64,000 nucleotides of DNA from Hygrophila difformis (Eukaryota > Streptophyta > Magnoliopsida > Lamiales > Acanthaceae), in contig JAOANR010000009.1 in assembly GCA_030278955.1 (NCBI GenBank), positions 36,959,974 through 37,023,973 on the forward strand. Reading direction: 5' to 3'. Positions 10,229 to 20,333 of the stretch are shown here, in pieces. Made by a program: the position numbers and the translations under genes. The notes beneath the pieces were generated by a model. That model did not search any database and had not been told where the DNA came from. It saw nothing but the letters and a program-made list of their open reading frames with translations. Within the stretch, counting starts at the first letter, position 1; the number at the start of each line of letters is the position of its first letter.

Positions 10229-13200
10229 TTACAGTGTGCTCAGACCAAAACTCAACTGGCCAGATGGACCCGACTGATTCATCTTCGCTCGTATGCCAGT
10301 CTGTTTGGTCGTCTCCTCTTGTGGTTGTTCATCCATTGGTTCAGCTTCATGTGCCCTCTGACTTGGCTCTCCTTCTCCATGAGCTGTTTCATCTCTAAGT
10401 TCCTCCTCATCCTCCCTAATTCTTGCAGCTCGTCCTACGGGACGTTGGAAAATAGGCGCCATCTGATCCATGAATTCTTGCTCCTCTTTCCGAGCTTCTT
10501 CTTCTGAATTATTTCCATCTGCAGCTTCAGTCAAAATTCCCTGAACATTTTCCTTAAGCGCAGAGGCCATGGGATGGTCGCCTGGCTGCTTATTCAATGT
10601 TTTGGCCAGTGCTGCTGGATCAATGGAGTCTTGTGGCCCTTCTGACTGTTCAGCTTGGTGCGATGAGCCTTCTTGAGTGATGACTGCCTCAATTCTGGCC
10701 GTGCCAACAAGGGGATCGATCAACCGGCCCACTTCTGTTTGGTACCTAATTTGGTCTGGTTTTTCTCCGGCATCGATTCTCGTTTCAATTTGTTCGTTCA
10801 GCCTCCCTCGTATATCTTTCTGGATGGTTTGAGCATCATGTGCAGTGGGCCCAGCCCAAACAGGAGGTTCCGTTTTAATTTTGAGTCCACGCCCCTGCAC
10901 TTCTCCAGTGATCATCAAATCTTCATCATTCCCCTTCTCTTTCTCCATCCTTGCCTTTTCGGCTCTCACTTTTTCCTTGTATACTGGCGAATGAGTCGTG
11001 ATTGGAGGGGTTGGATCCGTTTCATCTCTGGGTACTCTTGTTGTGATGGGAGGCAGTTGACTGCATTCGAAATCCAGTGGATCAGCCATGATTGCTGCCG
11101 TCTCTTGAGCTTTCGGTTTACCAGTAATCATTAACTCCTCGTTATTTCCCTTTTTCTTCTCTACCTCTGTCGATTCCCTCATCTCCAATTCCGCTTGGAG
11201 CTTTTCAGCAATTTCTTTGTCATGTAATTCTTTCTTTTTCCTTTCCTCCTCAGCTTTTGCCTTCTCAATATTTTTCAGCATTTCTGTATCTTGCATTGCC
11301 CGTTCTTCTCTCCTTATTCTGTCTCTAATCTCAGCTTCACTGGGCTGCCTTTCAGAAATTTGCTGTTCCAACACACCTGCCTGTGCATCTTCATCTGCTG
11401 GCAGTTTCTTAGCCAATTCAGCATCTCGAGCAATCTGCTCTTTCCGTTTAGGAGGTGGTGGCGGCATTATTCCCTTGCCTCTGTCTGTTGGGTCTGCAGG
11501 TGCTGCCATTTTCCTTGCATTTGGCTCAGGTTCTTGAATTACCACTTTTGGCTCCGGTGCCCTTGTTGGTTTCTCTTTGTCTGCTAACTTCACCAGTTTC
11601 TTCTTGGGCTGCTTTGGAAGTTCGGGTTGGGTTGCAACTTTAACACCAGCAGGTGCTGGTGTTTCAGGCTGAGTCGACTGTACAGGAGGTTCGGGCACAG
11701 TAGCAGTTGATACTGGGGGCTGAACCGTATCCTGTTGCTCTGCAGATTTGGTAGCATCAGTCTTCTGCACTTCAGTTTGTCCTTTTGGTGGTAAGGCTGA
11801 AGCTTGCACTGTTGGCTGGGTAGGCTGCGGGTTGGCATCAGGAGGAGTAGAGATGTAGGCATCAATCACAGCGTCTGGATCTTCCTGGTTTTCCTGTTGG
11901 GCCTCCTGTGTTTCTTCCTGGGCTTCTTGTGTCCCAAACAGCCTGTGTGCATATTTCAGATAATCTTGCACAAACACTGGATTTGTGATTCGCACCAGTT
12001 GGAGTTCCCAATCCTTCTTAATTCGGTTGCAGAACAGGTTTCTGATCGTGCGATTATAGTGCATGACTTTTGTTTTGTTTCCTTCTTTCCCATACTTCAG
12101 GGCTTCTCTATCCATTTCCATGAGGAGTTCAAGATATGAAGTTCTATATTGCTCCATCATGGTGCTTATCATATCCCTTTCCAATTCTTCTGTCACGTAA
12201 GTCATGTCTGGTGCCAGATCATACTTCAAATACTCCCCTGCCTCAGCCTCAGTCATCAATCTGAGTTGCACCTTTTTATTTGTCAGCACCGACCAATTCT
12301 TATGCTGTACCTCATAAAGAGCTTTCTCCCTTAGTTCTCTAATGTGTTCGGGAAATCCAGGATCCGCCTCATTTCCTTTCTCAGCTGTTCCCGTCTGACC
12401 GAATCGCTTGTTTATGAATATTGTTTCAAGATTGTCCTCATCTGGTAGGGTCAGTCCTTTATCCAGTCTTTCTTGCATTATGAACTCTTTGCCTTTCCCC
12501 CACAGGTATGTCAAATCATGCCATTCTTTCCGAGCCGCATTGATTTCTTCTCTGAATCTGTTCAGCATAGTGGAGTTCCTCTCTGCGTTAAACTCCTCGA
12601 TTCTTCTCAACTTATGGAGCAGGTTGTAACTCAGTTCCCTATGCCTCTGTTTGGCTTGCTTGGTCACCCATCTCTGCTCCTCCTTGCCCATGTTGTCAAA
12701 TAAGTGCGGATTCCAAATACAGGGGAAGGCTTCGTGCATCGAGATAGATCCCTTTCCCAGTATTTGGCTCACCTTTAAAGGCTTCTCCACAAACTGCAGT
12801 CGTACTTGTGGGTCTATTGGCTGATCGGGGATGAGTATGTCATAGTTTGAGATTGAAATTCCCACTGTTCCATCTTCTAAATGACGTTGCCAGACAGCTG
12901 TGTGTATTTGGAATTTCAGTGTAATCCTTTCCAGATGAACCGCGGGAGTCATTATGGAGTCATTCGGGGCATGATCTGTCATTAACTCCCAAAACTTCAG
13001 CATGTGATGGGAGAAGTCCCTTTCAATGTTTGTCAGTGCGGTTGATCTTTCTGCAGGAGGAATATTCACGTCCCATCCGGGCCTTAGTGTCAATTCAGCT
13101 TCGGTGTTCTGGTCCAATGGGACCTTGTATACGCTTATCAGAGCATCCCTAAGCTTCTTGATCTGGGTTCTGTTTGCAGAGGCTTTTATTGCTGCCTGAT

Positions 13201-14730
13201 GTAGAGTGCAATCAGGCAGTCCAATTGCTGACTTAATCACTTTCTCGTTCCTGAAAAATATAGGAAGTATTAACTCCAATCAAGTTTTTGTGTTTTTGAA
13301 AATTGAGTTTCAAGTTAGAAATCAACATCCTCACATTTTGAGCTTTGCTCGAAATGTGATTTATTTGATTAGTACTTAAAACTTTATTGCAAGACATATG
13401 ACATTAATTACTTGAAAATCTAAGTCATTGGACTTGGAGAATTTTAGTGGGCTATTGGGCCCAAAAGATTTGATTTTTCAATTTTATTAAACAAGCTCGA
13501 GGTACTTGTTGAAATGGAATGAGATGAAAAAGACGGGATGATTGTTCGAACTTGGAATGTGCAGTGGAGACGTGGCCAAATGGATTTGCTAATCCCGGAT
13601 TGCTTGGACTGTCTTTGGACAGTTAAAACATTCAAGAACTTTGCAAACACTATTTTTAATTTTTAAAATGATTGACTTGTTTTATTTAATGAAAAGTGGG
13701 ATGTGTGTGGTCCCATTTGGATTTTTGCAAAGAAGATAGCAGTTTGAGGTGGCAAAAATACTGCTATTTAACTCACACTTTAAGTTCCATTGGGAACAAA
13801 AACACCAAGTCAAATATTATTCTATCACTCATTTGTCTTTTTGTGAAAAAGTGATTTGCTGAAAAGTGGGTGTTGGTGGGGTTTTTGGTGTGCACAGGCA
13901 CTGCCAAAACCAAACAAACACTAACTTTTCCAGCTATCACAAACTGCAACTCAAACTTGCCAAACAGAGATAGCACAATAAATGCTACTAAGGCATGCAC
14001 AACTCATGAAAACAATCAGTAAGAGACCAGCAGAAAGATCAAAATGTAGACAATCTTGTTTCTACCAATATCTCATGCTTACTTCTCAGCAGGAACACCA
14101 AGTTAATCACACCAACATGCTTTCAAACAATAACACTCATGCTTCACAACATCAAATTCATTACAAATGACCAATAACATTAAGACATTCAAAAATGCCC
14201 ACATGCTCCCTGGTTTACCATATTCACAAATCCAGATTATCATGCTTCAAGAACAATAGTGGGACAGGGAGGCAGTATTAAGGCAAAGAATGACAGTGAA
14301 CCCCAAGAACTTAGAAACCCATTAGAACCCTAAAAACTTCAAAAACAGAACAATGGTGATTTTAACCCTAACTGCCGCCATGTTTTCTAACAACCTTAGG
14401 TTCAAAAATACCACAATGCCCACACAGCAATCGAATGTTCCTCTGCTTCTCAAACAAACACAACAAAATCCCTAACCATCCAGTCATGCTCGGCCAACAC
14501 AGCAATCATAGCAACTCAAAAATCACAATGCCCATCATGCGAAAAGCTCCAAATCAAACCGAAATAGTAAAACACTGAACAAATTTGCACCCAAACACAC
14601 ATTTCGCAAAACAAGAACAAAAATCCCAAAATCGCGAAAAGCAGGGAGAAGTACAGGTAACTCGAGAATGGCAAACGAGAGTTTACCAGGGCTCGGGATG
14701 CTTCGGAGATGAGGAAGATGATGGTTCCAT
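10229..14730 (-). CDS. Spliced gene of the giant element, ~1021-residue protein of unknown function
   Basis: Proposed exons are 14730-14687 and 13250-10229. Exon 1 starts with an ATG giving MEPSSSSSPKHPEP and ends at CCCTG|GTAAAC in phase 2. Exon 2 follows a pyrimidine-rich acceptor ending TTTTTCAG and its long frame also needs phase 2, so the junction joins in frame. An unspliced start at 13279 gives 1016 residues but would put the acceptor inside the coding region. Residues 1 to about 460 look globular (many Trp, His, aromatic residues). Next comes an acidic Gln-rich stretch (EAQEETQEAQQENQED), a Pro-rich linker with PPPPPKRKE, a charged predicted coiled coil around IRREERAMQDTEMLKNIEKAKAE, and two copies of a KGNxExLMITG motif. 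The C-terminus is acidic. It resembles no gag or pol protein I know. The intron and promoter suggest expression as a separate mRNA. Function unknown. Confidence 0.7.
13251..14686 (-). other. Predicted intron of the giant element's gene (1436 bp)
   Basis: Donor G|GTAAAC at 14686-14685 and acceptor TTTTTCAG at 13253-13251, both in good context. The body is AT-rich with T-rich runs on the minus strand, as in plant introns, and has no long credible frame. Near its 3' end it contains a copy of the polypurine-type motif and a hairpin (13321-13358). Confidence 0.6.
13321..13358 (-). repeat. Internal copy of the polypurine motif with adjacent hairpin
   Basis: The minus strand carries AAATGTGAGGATGTTGAT. 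Overlapping it is a hairpin with arms CACATTTTGAGC and GCTCGAAATGTG (11 of 12 paired). Confidence 0.8.
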
Positions 14731-14902
14731 TGTGTTTCTCGCGAAAATCGGGCAGAGTTTCCCTTAGGAAATGGCTGGGTTGTGCAAAGAACACGTAGTG
14801 CTCGTTCGGGAAGAAGGGCTTCGAGAGGGAGAGGTTTTGAAAAATTTCTAAGTGCTGAGAATGAGGGAGCATAAGGAAGAAGAAGGGAGAAGGGGGGGGG
14901 GG

Positions 14903-14950
14903 TATATAAATATAAATGGGCCGGTCGTGAAACCCTAGCCCATGTATGGG
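14903..14950 (-). promoter_or_regulatory. Internal promoter: telo-box, GGCCCA, TATA
   Basis: Read on the minus strand: CATGGGCTAGGGTTTCAC (telo-box), CGGCCCATTT, then an AT-rich TATA stretch (TTTATATTTATATAC), followed by eleven C and a pyrimidine-rich leader. Telo-box plus GGCCCA is a common arrangement in plant promoters. The first ATG that fits a splice-consistent frame is at 14730, about 170 bases downstream. An upstream ATG near 14872 opens a different frame whose phase at the intron donor does not match exon 2. Confidence 0.6.
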
Positions 14951-14959
14951 GAAACAACG

Positions 14960-15335
14960 TGTTCTTCGCGACCAGGCCCTAGCGACATTAGAGGTGTGTC
15001 GCGAAGCATGGGATCCGGTCGCGAGGCAGTGCCTCGCGACACGGTGGTATCGTGACCATGTTGGAAGGAAAATGGGGTTAAGTGCAAATCGTGTCGCGGA
15101 ATTGAAATCCGGTCGCGAGGCAGTGCCTCGCGACACGGTGTATCGCGACAGCGACAAGCAGAAGTCAGGGACAAGTGAGACTGTGTCGCGGAGTTGAACC
15201 TGGTCGCGAGGCAGTGCTTCGCGACACGGTGGTCACTCCGCGACACGGATCTCATTGTATGAGGAAACTGTGTCGCGATTCTTCTTCTGGCGCGAGGCAG
15301 TGCCTCGCGACACAGAAGAGATTCCGCGACACATT
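14960..15335. repeat. Tandem array of TGTCGCG hairpins upstream of the internal promoter
   Basis: Four imperfect repeats of about 87-94 bp. Each carries a hairpin with arms GTCGCGAGGC and GCCTCGCGAC around AGT, at 15018, 15112, 15203 (one arm has a mismatch) and 15290 (first arm slightly shortened). Each hairpin is preceded by a GTGTCGCG element 20-30 bp away. Same motif family as the LTR clusters. Confidence 0.88.
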
Positions 15336-15823
15336 ATTTGGAATTTTCAAATTTTTAACAGACTGGGCCCGAGTGTGATGTTGGTCCTGAGTCCATTTTA
15401 TTTGATTTGGGTCTGAATAAATTCAGTCCAAATAAATTCAAAATATTGGGCTGGAAGTAAAATAATCTACTCGCATAAAATTAGGTTGGATCAGTTCCAT
15501 TTATCTGTGAAATTTATTCCGGATTTTAAATTGCTTTAAATTCCGTGAATATTTTCTGACTCGTGGAATTAATCCAACCAAGAACCTGGTTTTCCCTGCT
15601 ATTTTCTGCTCCTTCTTTTTGATGGTTCCGAATTTCCTGCAAGACAGATAAATACCCAATTGGTCAGGTTTTCTCCTCAAATCAACATCCTCACATTTAG
15701 AGTCTCGGTACTCTAAATGTTTAATCAATTCGAGGGTACTTCTCTGTTCTGAAGTAGATGTACTACACTAAACTAATCTATGAGCAATCAAGAGTGTAAT
15801 TTTCTTAATAAACAACGCTGCAT
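15336..15823. other. Leader between PBS and hairpin array
   Basis: Non-coding. Apart from the internal polypurine-type motif and its hairpin (15681-15720), only short open frames are seen. It corresponds to the 5' untranslated leader of the full-length element RNA. Confidence 0.5.
15681..15720 (-). repeat. Second internal copy of the polypurine motif with adjacent hairpin
   Basis: Same 18-nt motif at 15681-15699. The hairpin 15693-15720 has perfect 11-bp arms ACATTTAGAGT and ACTCTAAATGT. It lies about 125 bp inside the 5' LTR. Confidence 0.8.
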
Positions 15824-15843
15824 CCTCCCCGGCAACGGCGCCA
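15824..15843 (-). promoter_or_regulatory. Primer binding site, Tat/Ogre type
   Basis: The minus strand directly after the LTR reads TGGCGCCGTTGCCGGGGAGG. A site of this form next to an LTR is known from Tat/Ogre-lineage Gypsy elements, where a tRNA 3' end (reported as Arg for Ogre) primes minus-strand synthesis. The tRNA identity is from memory of the family. Confidence 0.88.
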
Positions 15844-18624
15844 TGAAACTTTTGACAATTTCGTTAACATGAGCTTTTTCTAAAATATCCCAAGTTTGAA
15901 TTTATTAAATGAAAAGAGTTATGATTCGTGGGAAAAGGGTTTAAGGATATATTTCTCTTTTTATTACTCATGTGAGAAACTTGGAATTCAAACGGCGCTG
16001 TGGACCTCCCCGGCATGAAACTTTTGACAATTTCCTGCCATGAAGATCCTTGCCATGAAACTTTTGACAAGTTCCCATTACATGAGTATTTTCTGAAACA
16101 TAATAATCCTGGTTTTCAATTTTATTTAATGAAACCGATTTATGATGGCGGAGTTGGGATTATGGATATATTTATAGGTTGTCACGTTTTTATTACTCGT
16201 GATAAGAAACTGTGCCCCCGAAAGCGCACGGTGTCAAAAATTGCAGTAATTTATAGTAAGACCGGATCGTTCACTGGAGGATGTGCGATAGAAGCAGGGC
16301 CACGTCGTTTTATAAGATTTTCCACTCGGTTACTCGACTCAAGTTTGTGTTTTTAACTAACAACTACTTGACATAATTTAATTCTAAGCTATGAAAGCAA
16401 TTAAAATAAAACAGATAAAATTATTATAAGAAAGCAATTAAAATTTAATCTAAGAAAGCAATAAAATTATTCTAAGAAAGCGTTTAAAATTATACTAAGC
16501 TATCTATCACTAATCTAGAAAAGCAGATTTAAAGTTGAGACAGAAGGGACAGGAAGAAAAGAATAAAGATTGGACAAGATTTAGATGAAACACAATTAAA
16601 CTTCCATTTTGTTACACAGATCTTAGCTTGGGATAATCCTTCAGTTAGCTAACTCTCATGTTTTCTATACCATGTTCCCTTTAAAAGACAGGTACTTACA
16701 GTAAGAGTTTACATACTCTTAAGAAATCAAAGTCTAAGATTCCACAAACTCTTAACTCCCCTCGCAATGCCTTGCGAGGGTATGTTAGTCCCCTGTGGTG
16801 GACAAGGAACACCTTAACAAATCATTAGTTGAGTTTCCAGGTACTGCTATCATTCCCCATGTCACGCCCCAAGATTCTAATCAAGCCTGAACTATCCCTT
16901 AACTATCAGTCCTAGTAGCAGTTACACAACTCTGAATACAACCGAGTGACCTCTAACGAAAGCATTTAAAAGAAAGCGAAAAAGAAAGCATTTAAAATCC
17001 TATCACTCGGAGGTTTTTGAAAGTTTGACCCTGGTAGTAAAAGAAAGCCCCCAGTCAGAATGACCGGATGTGGATCAAGAATTCCTGGACATCAGTAAAC
17101 CGCTCGCAGTGTTTACCTACTCCCAGGTGGTTATGAGATACAAACTAATGAAACAAACTAATGAATTAGTTTGTTCCGGATGCACTCACTCAGGACATCA
17201 AAAATAGGCTTTGGCAGAGGAGGATAGCAGTTGAATGAATACTCAACCTATCTTAGAAAATAACCAAGGCCAATATGTTGTTTCTCTAGCATTACTCATC
17301 ACACCTTATCTGAGTCCAAGTGGTCTCTGGTTCAGTGCCATGTTTAATACAAGATTTCCAACACACAGCAATTTTGGAAAATAATAATTGATGTTTGAAA
17401 ATCATTCCCTAAACAGGTACTAGACTCTCAATTAAACACAGATCCTTTCAGTCTAGGTGAGACCTAATCGCTGACTCTGCTTCTAATTTCCCAAAATCAA
17501 CCCCCAGTAGAATATGAATTAGTCATAACTGTGGAATTTATCCCTTACTCAAATCCGAATTTTATAAATGAATTTTTGTTGGAAAATTTATTATGAATCA
17601 TCTGATTAAAATCAAGACTTCCATGTCCAAGGGAAGGATCCCAAAATAATTAGACCGCAATATTCACATAATAATATCATGCATAATTTTATAAGGGAGT
17701 GTAACATAAAATTAACCCAAAATATAAGGTGGGTTTAGACAGAATGTGAAATACAGAGGTGAAATAGCCGGTAATAAGAAGAATTTTGGCTAAAGAGATG
17801 GAAAAATAATTAGGGTTAATTGGATTGCAGTTATCTGTGGTCCAGTTCCCTAATCATTAAGGTGAGATGATTTTAGACAGCAGAAGACCTTAAACGACAG
17901 TGATCGCTATCATCAAGACTTCTATTATCTGTTAAATGAGAGAAAAACCTACATATTTTGTCACTGTAATACTATTCAAACAATGTTGATCGACACCGTT
18001 TGATAATATTACAGCTCAAAATTCGGGTTTGAAAATAAGATAAAGAAAAGGAAGCTTTATCCGGATAGGAGTCAGCTGAGCAGCTATTATAATCCCGGAT
18101 GGACGAACCGCCAAGGCTTCCACCGACCACTTTCCGAACCATGCAAAATAACATCTAGTAATTAATATACAGACCACGAGCTAGTTTATCCGTGTGGGAA
18201 TACCCGCCAACATTAGTCTGTTATATCTCTTACTAGCTGTTTCACACAACACGGAAAAGACAAAATAAATAAAGAACATATTTTTTTGGGTCATCTTGCA
18301 TGAGAGACATTGGTTTCTCATGCAAGGGTATGGAAAATGATCCATAATTACTGTTTATGTCTAAATAATCACTCATTCCATAAGTAATTAATTACAGTCC
18401 GGATTATGTACTTAGATCATCAGAGTTTAATCATGTGTAGAATAATCTTTTAATGAGGAATTGAACAAAGTTCTTTATATCAAATTAATCATGGGTTGAG
18501 ATCATTAGATTTCAACCTCAAAATGTCAATACAAAGGTTCAATGAATTAATGGGGAGAGATGGAGAATGAAAATTTGGCAAGAAGGTGTCATGCATGTCA
18601 TGAGACAGAGTTTGTGTCGTGAAC

Positions 18625-19060
18625 CGTGGGTCCACGACAGGGGGATCATGACAGTGAGGTGGGAAATAAGAGAAATTGGATATTTTGAAAATTAGGGTTT
18701 GTTGTGTCGCTAGACAAAAATCCGTGTCGCTAGGTGTGACCTCGCGACAAGGGTCTAGTGACACAAGGTTTGAAAATTCAACAAGGGCATAATTCCTGGT
18801 CGCGGAACAAGGGGTGTGTCGCGGACCGTGGGTCCGCGACAGGGGTTTCGCGACAGAGCCCTTCCAGAATAAAATTGCAAGCATTTGGGTCCTCGGTCGC
18901 TAATCAAGGGTTGTGTCGCGAACCGTGGGTTCGCGACAGGATTGCCTCGCGACCGAGGGTTTTAAAAGTTAGCAACAAGTGTTCTTTGGCACTCATGTCA
19001 CTAAACTGCCCTCCTATCGCTAGACGTGGTCTCACGACAGGAAGTGGCTAGCGACATGAG
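18625..19060. repeat. TGTCGCG-arm hairpin cluster, 5' LTR (copy at 5490-5935)
   Basis: A run of inverted repeats whose arms contain TGTCGCG or GTCGCTAG. The clearest in the partner LTR is at 5694-5718: arms TGTCGCGGACC and GGTCCGCGACA, an 11-bp perfect stem with a GTG loop. Variants nearby use GTCGCGAACC/GGTTCGCGAC and GTCGCTAG/CTAGCGAC. The cluster lies downstream of the LTR TATA box on the transcribed strand. Confidence 0.85.
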
Positions 19061-19705
19061 TGCGTTCAGGACACATGTCAGAAAAGTAAAGTGGAACAGT
19101 GGCATGCATTACGCGTGATCTCACCCATTTCAGATTTAAAAGTTATTCTAAGCTAGAAACAACCAAACAACATTTGAAATAAGCAAGAACATGCTTGAAC
19201 AAAAATAAACTAAACTGAAACAGTATTTAAAATAAAGCAAAATCCTAATCTAGGTTTGATCACTCATATGCATGTAACATTATCCAAAGAGAAAATCACC
19301 AAACAGTGACATAAAATGGGAAATAAAGGTCAAATGACCCAAAAGAAAAGGAAAGCAGTGATAAATCCATGGGGTGTGAAACCCATTTCATGATTTTTGG
19401 GACACATTTCAAGAATATTCTCCCATTTCATTAGTGGGTTTGTTAATACCCATCATTTTGGATATTACAAAACCCTAAACACAAGTTTAAAACAAGAAAA
19501 CACAAATGTAAACTCTGGCTATCTAGGCTAAAACTGAAAACTAAACTAAGCTAAACTAATGCTAGTGCATGAATTAAATAATACAAAAAATAAAGCTAAG
19601 CTAACCTAACCTAAAAGAAAACTACCTACAAACTGAGCTCCCAACTTGTCTTCAAGAATGTGTTTTCTGATTCCCCAAAAGCTCTTTTTCTCAAGGGAAT
19701 CACCT

Positions 19706-19716
19706 CATATTTATAG
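19706..19716 (-). promoter_or_regulatory. LTR TATA box with upstream telo-box
   Basis: The minus strand reads CTATAAATATG, preceded within 25 bases by TAGGGTTTCAC (telo-box) and GGCCCATGGGCC. The same arrangement is in the other LTR at 6583-6594. It marks the probable promoter in U3. Confidence 0.7.
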
Positions 19717-19789
19717 AAGTGAAACCCTAGGCCCATGGGCCTTGGTCTGAAGCCCATTGTGTCTCAAGACATCACAGACATCACATTGT

Positions 19790-20010
19790 GTCGCGGAACA
19801 ACACTGCATGTGGCAAGGCTTCTCGACAGGGTCTTGGTCTTCAATTTGTGTATCTGTGCCGCTAGCCATGCCTGTGTCGCGACGGCATGGATCGCGACCG
19901 GGAACTGGGGACATGGCTTCTTCTCCAGTTGCTGCTCGTTGTGTCGCCAAACCTTCCTGTGTCGCGAGGTCATGGACCGCGACACAGGACTTCCGCGACC
20001 GGGTGTTCCT
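19790..20010. repeat. TGTCGCG-motif cluster in U3 (copy at 6660-6900)
   Basis: Several TGTCGCG, ATCGCGACC and CCGCGACA elements spaced 20-60 bp apart, upstream of the LTR TATA box on the minus strand. This copy lacks a short GCGACCGGGGTATC-type segment present in the 3' LTR near 6770-6790. Confidence 0.75.
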
Positions 20011-20333
20011 GGACACACTGAATTGGGCCAGATGGGCCGAAATTGTTCTTTTTGTGGGCTTTTCTTTCTTTTTCCCATCTTTTTCATTCCTTTTTATTTT
20101 CTTCTCTTTTTCTCATGTTTTTGGATTTTTCTGACATAAATATGTAATAAAATTACATATTTATATTACATATTTATGCATTTTTCATACCAGCTCAATA
20201 TTTTTACAGATATGCATAAATCAGTCCAATTCTACTGCTTTCTCATTTAATATAAGACCGGAATGCGATCAAATGCCCGTTTCAGACACGGAATGGATTG
20301 AAATAATGGACATTTCTGGCCATTATCAAGATA

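Larger units (their letters stand above)
2720..20328 (-). mobile_element. 17.6 kb non-autonomous Gypsy-type element with 4.5 kb LTRs
   Basis: Terminal direct repeats 2720-7212 (4493 bp) and 15844-20328 (4485 bp) start TG and end CA. The target duplication AGATA is at 2715-2719 and 20329-20333, inside the Copia RNase H/RT coding sequence. A primer binding site TGGCGCCGTTGCCGGGGA abuts the right LTR on the minus strand, and a polypurine-like tract abuts the left LTR, so the element reads right to left. The PBS type is that of the Tat/Ogre branch of Gypsy. The 8.6 kb interior has no recognisable capsid, zinc knuckle, protease, RT, RNase H or integrase. It carries two unrelated minus-strand frames (10229-14730 and 8827-10220). 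This is the layout of a large retrotransposon derivative that needs enzymes in trans. Confidence 0.93.
15844..20328 (-). repeat. 5' LTR of the giant element (4485 bp)
   Basis: Partner of 2720-7212. U3 lies at the right. The TATA-like box at 19706-19716 puts the likely transcription start near 19680, which leaves about 3.8 kb of R plus U5, unusually long. It ends at the primer binding site (15824-15843). Confidence 0.95.

Noticed and set aside
11217..11587. Plus-strand and shifted-frame open frames across 10319-12703
   Set aside because: They lie opposite or out of frame within the long minus-strand coding exon. Their composition (Ser/Leu/Phe runs) is what antisense of a charged coiled coil gives.
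14516..15157. Minus-strand frame of 213 residues over the hairpin array and internal promoter
   Set aside because: It runs through the CG-rich repeats, the TATA box and past the splice donor. Its phase at the donor does not match exon 2.
14960..15335. CRISPR-like array at the hairpin repeats
   Set aside because: Only four units with similar, not unique, spacers, in a plant retroelement. It is a tandem repeat.
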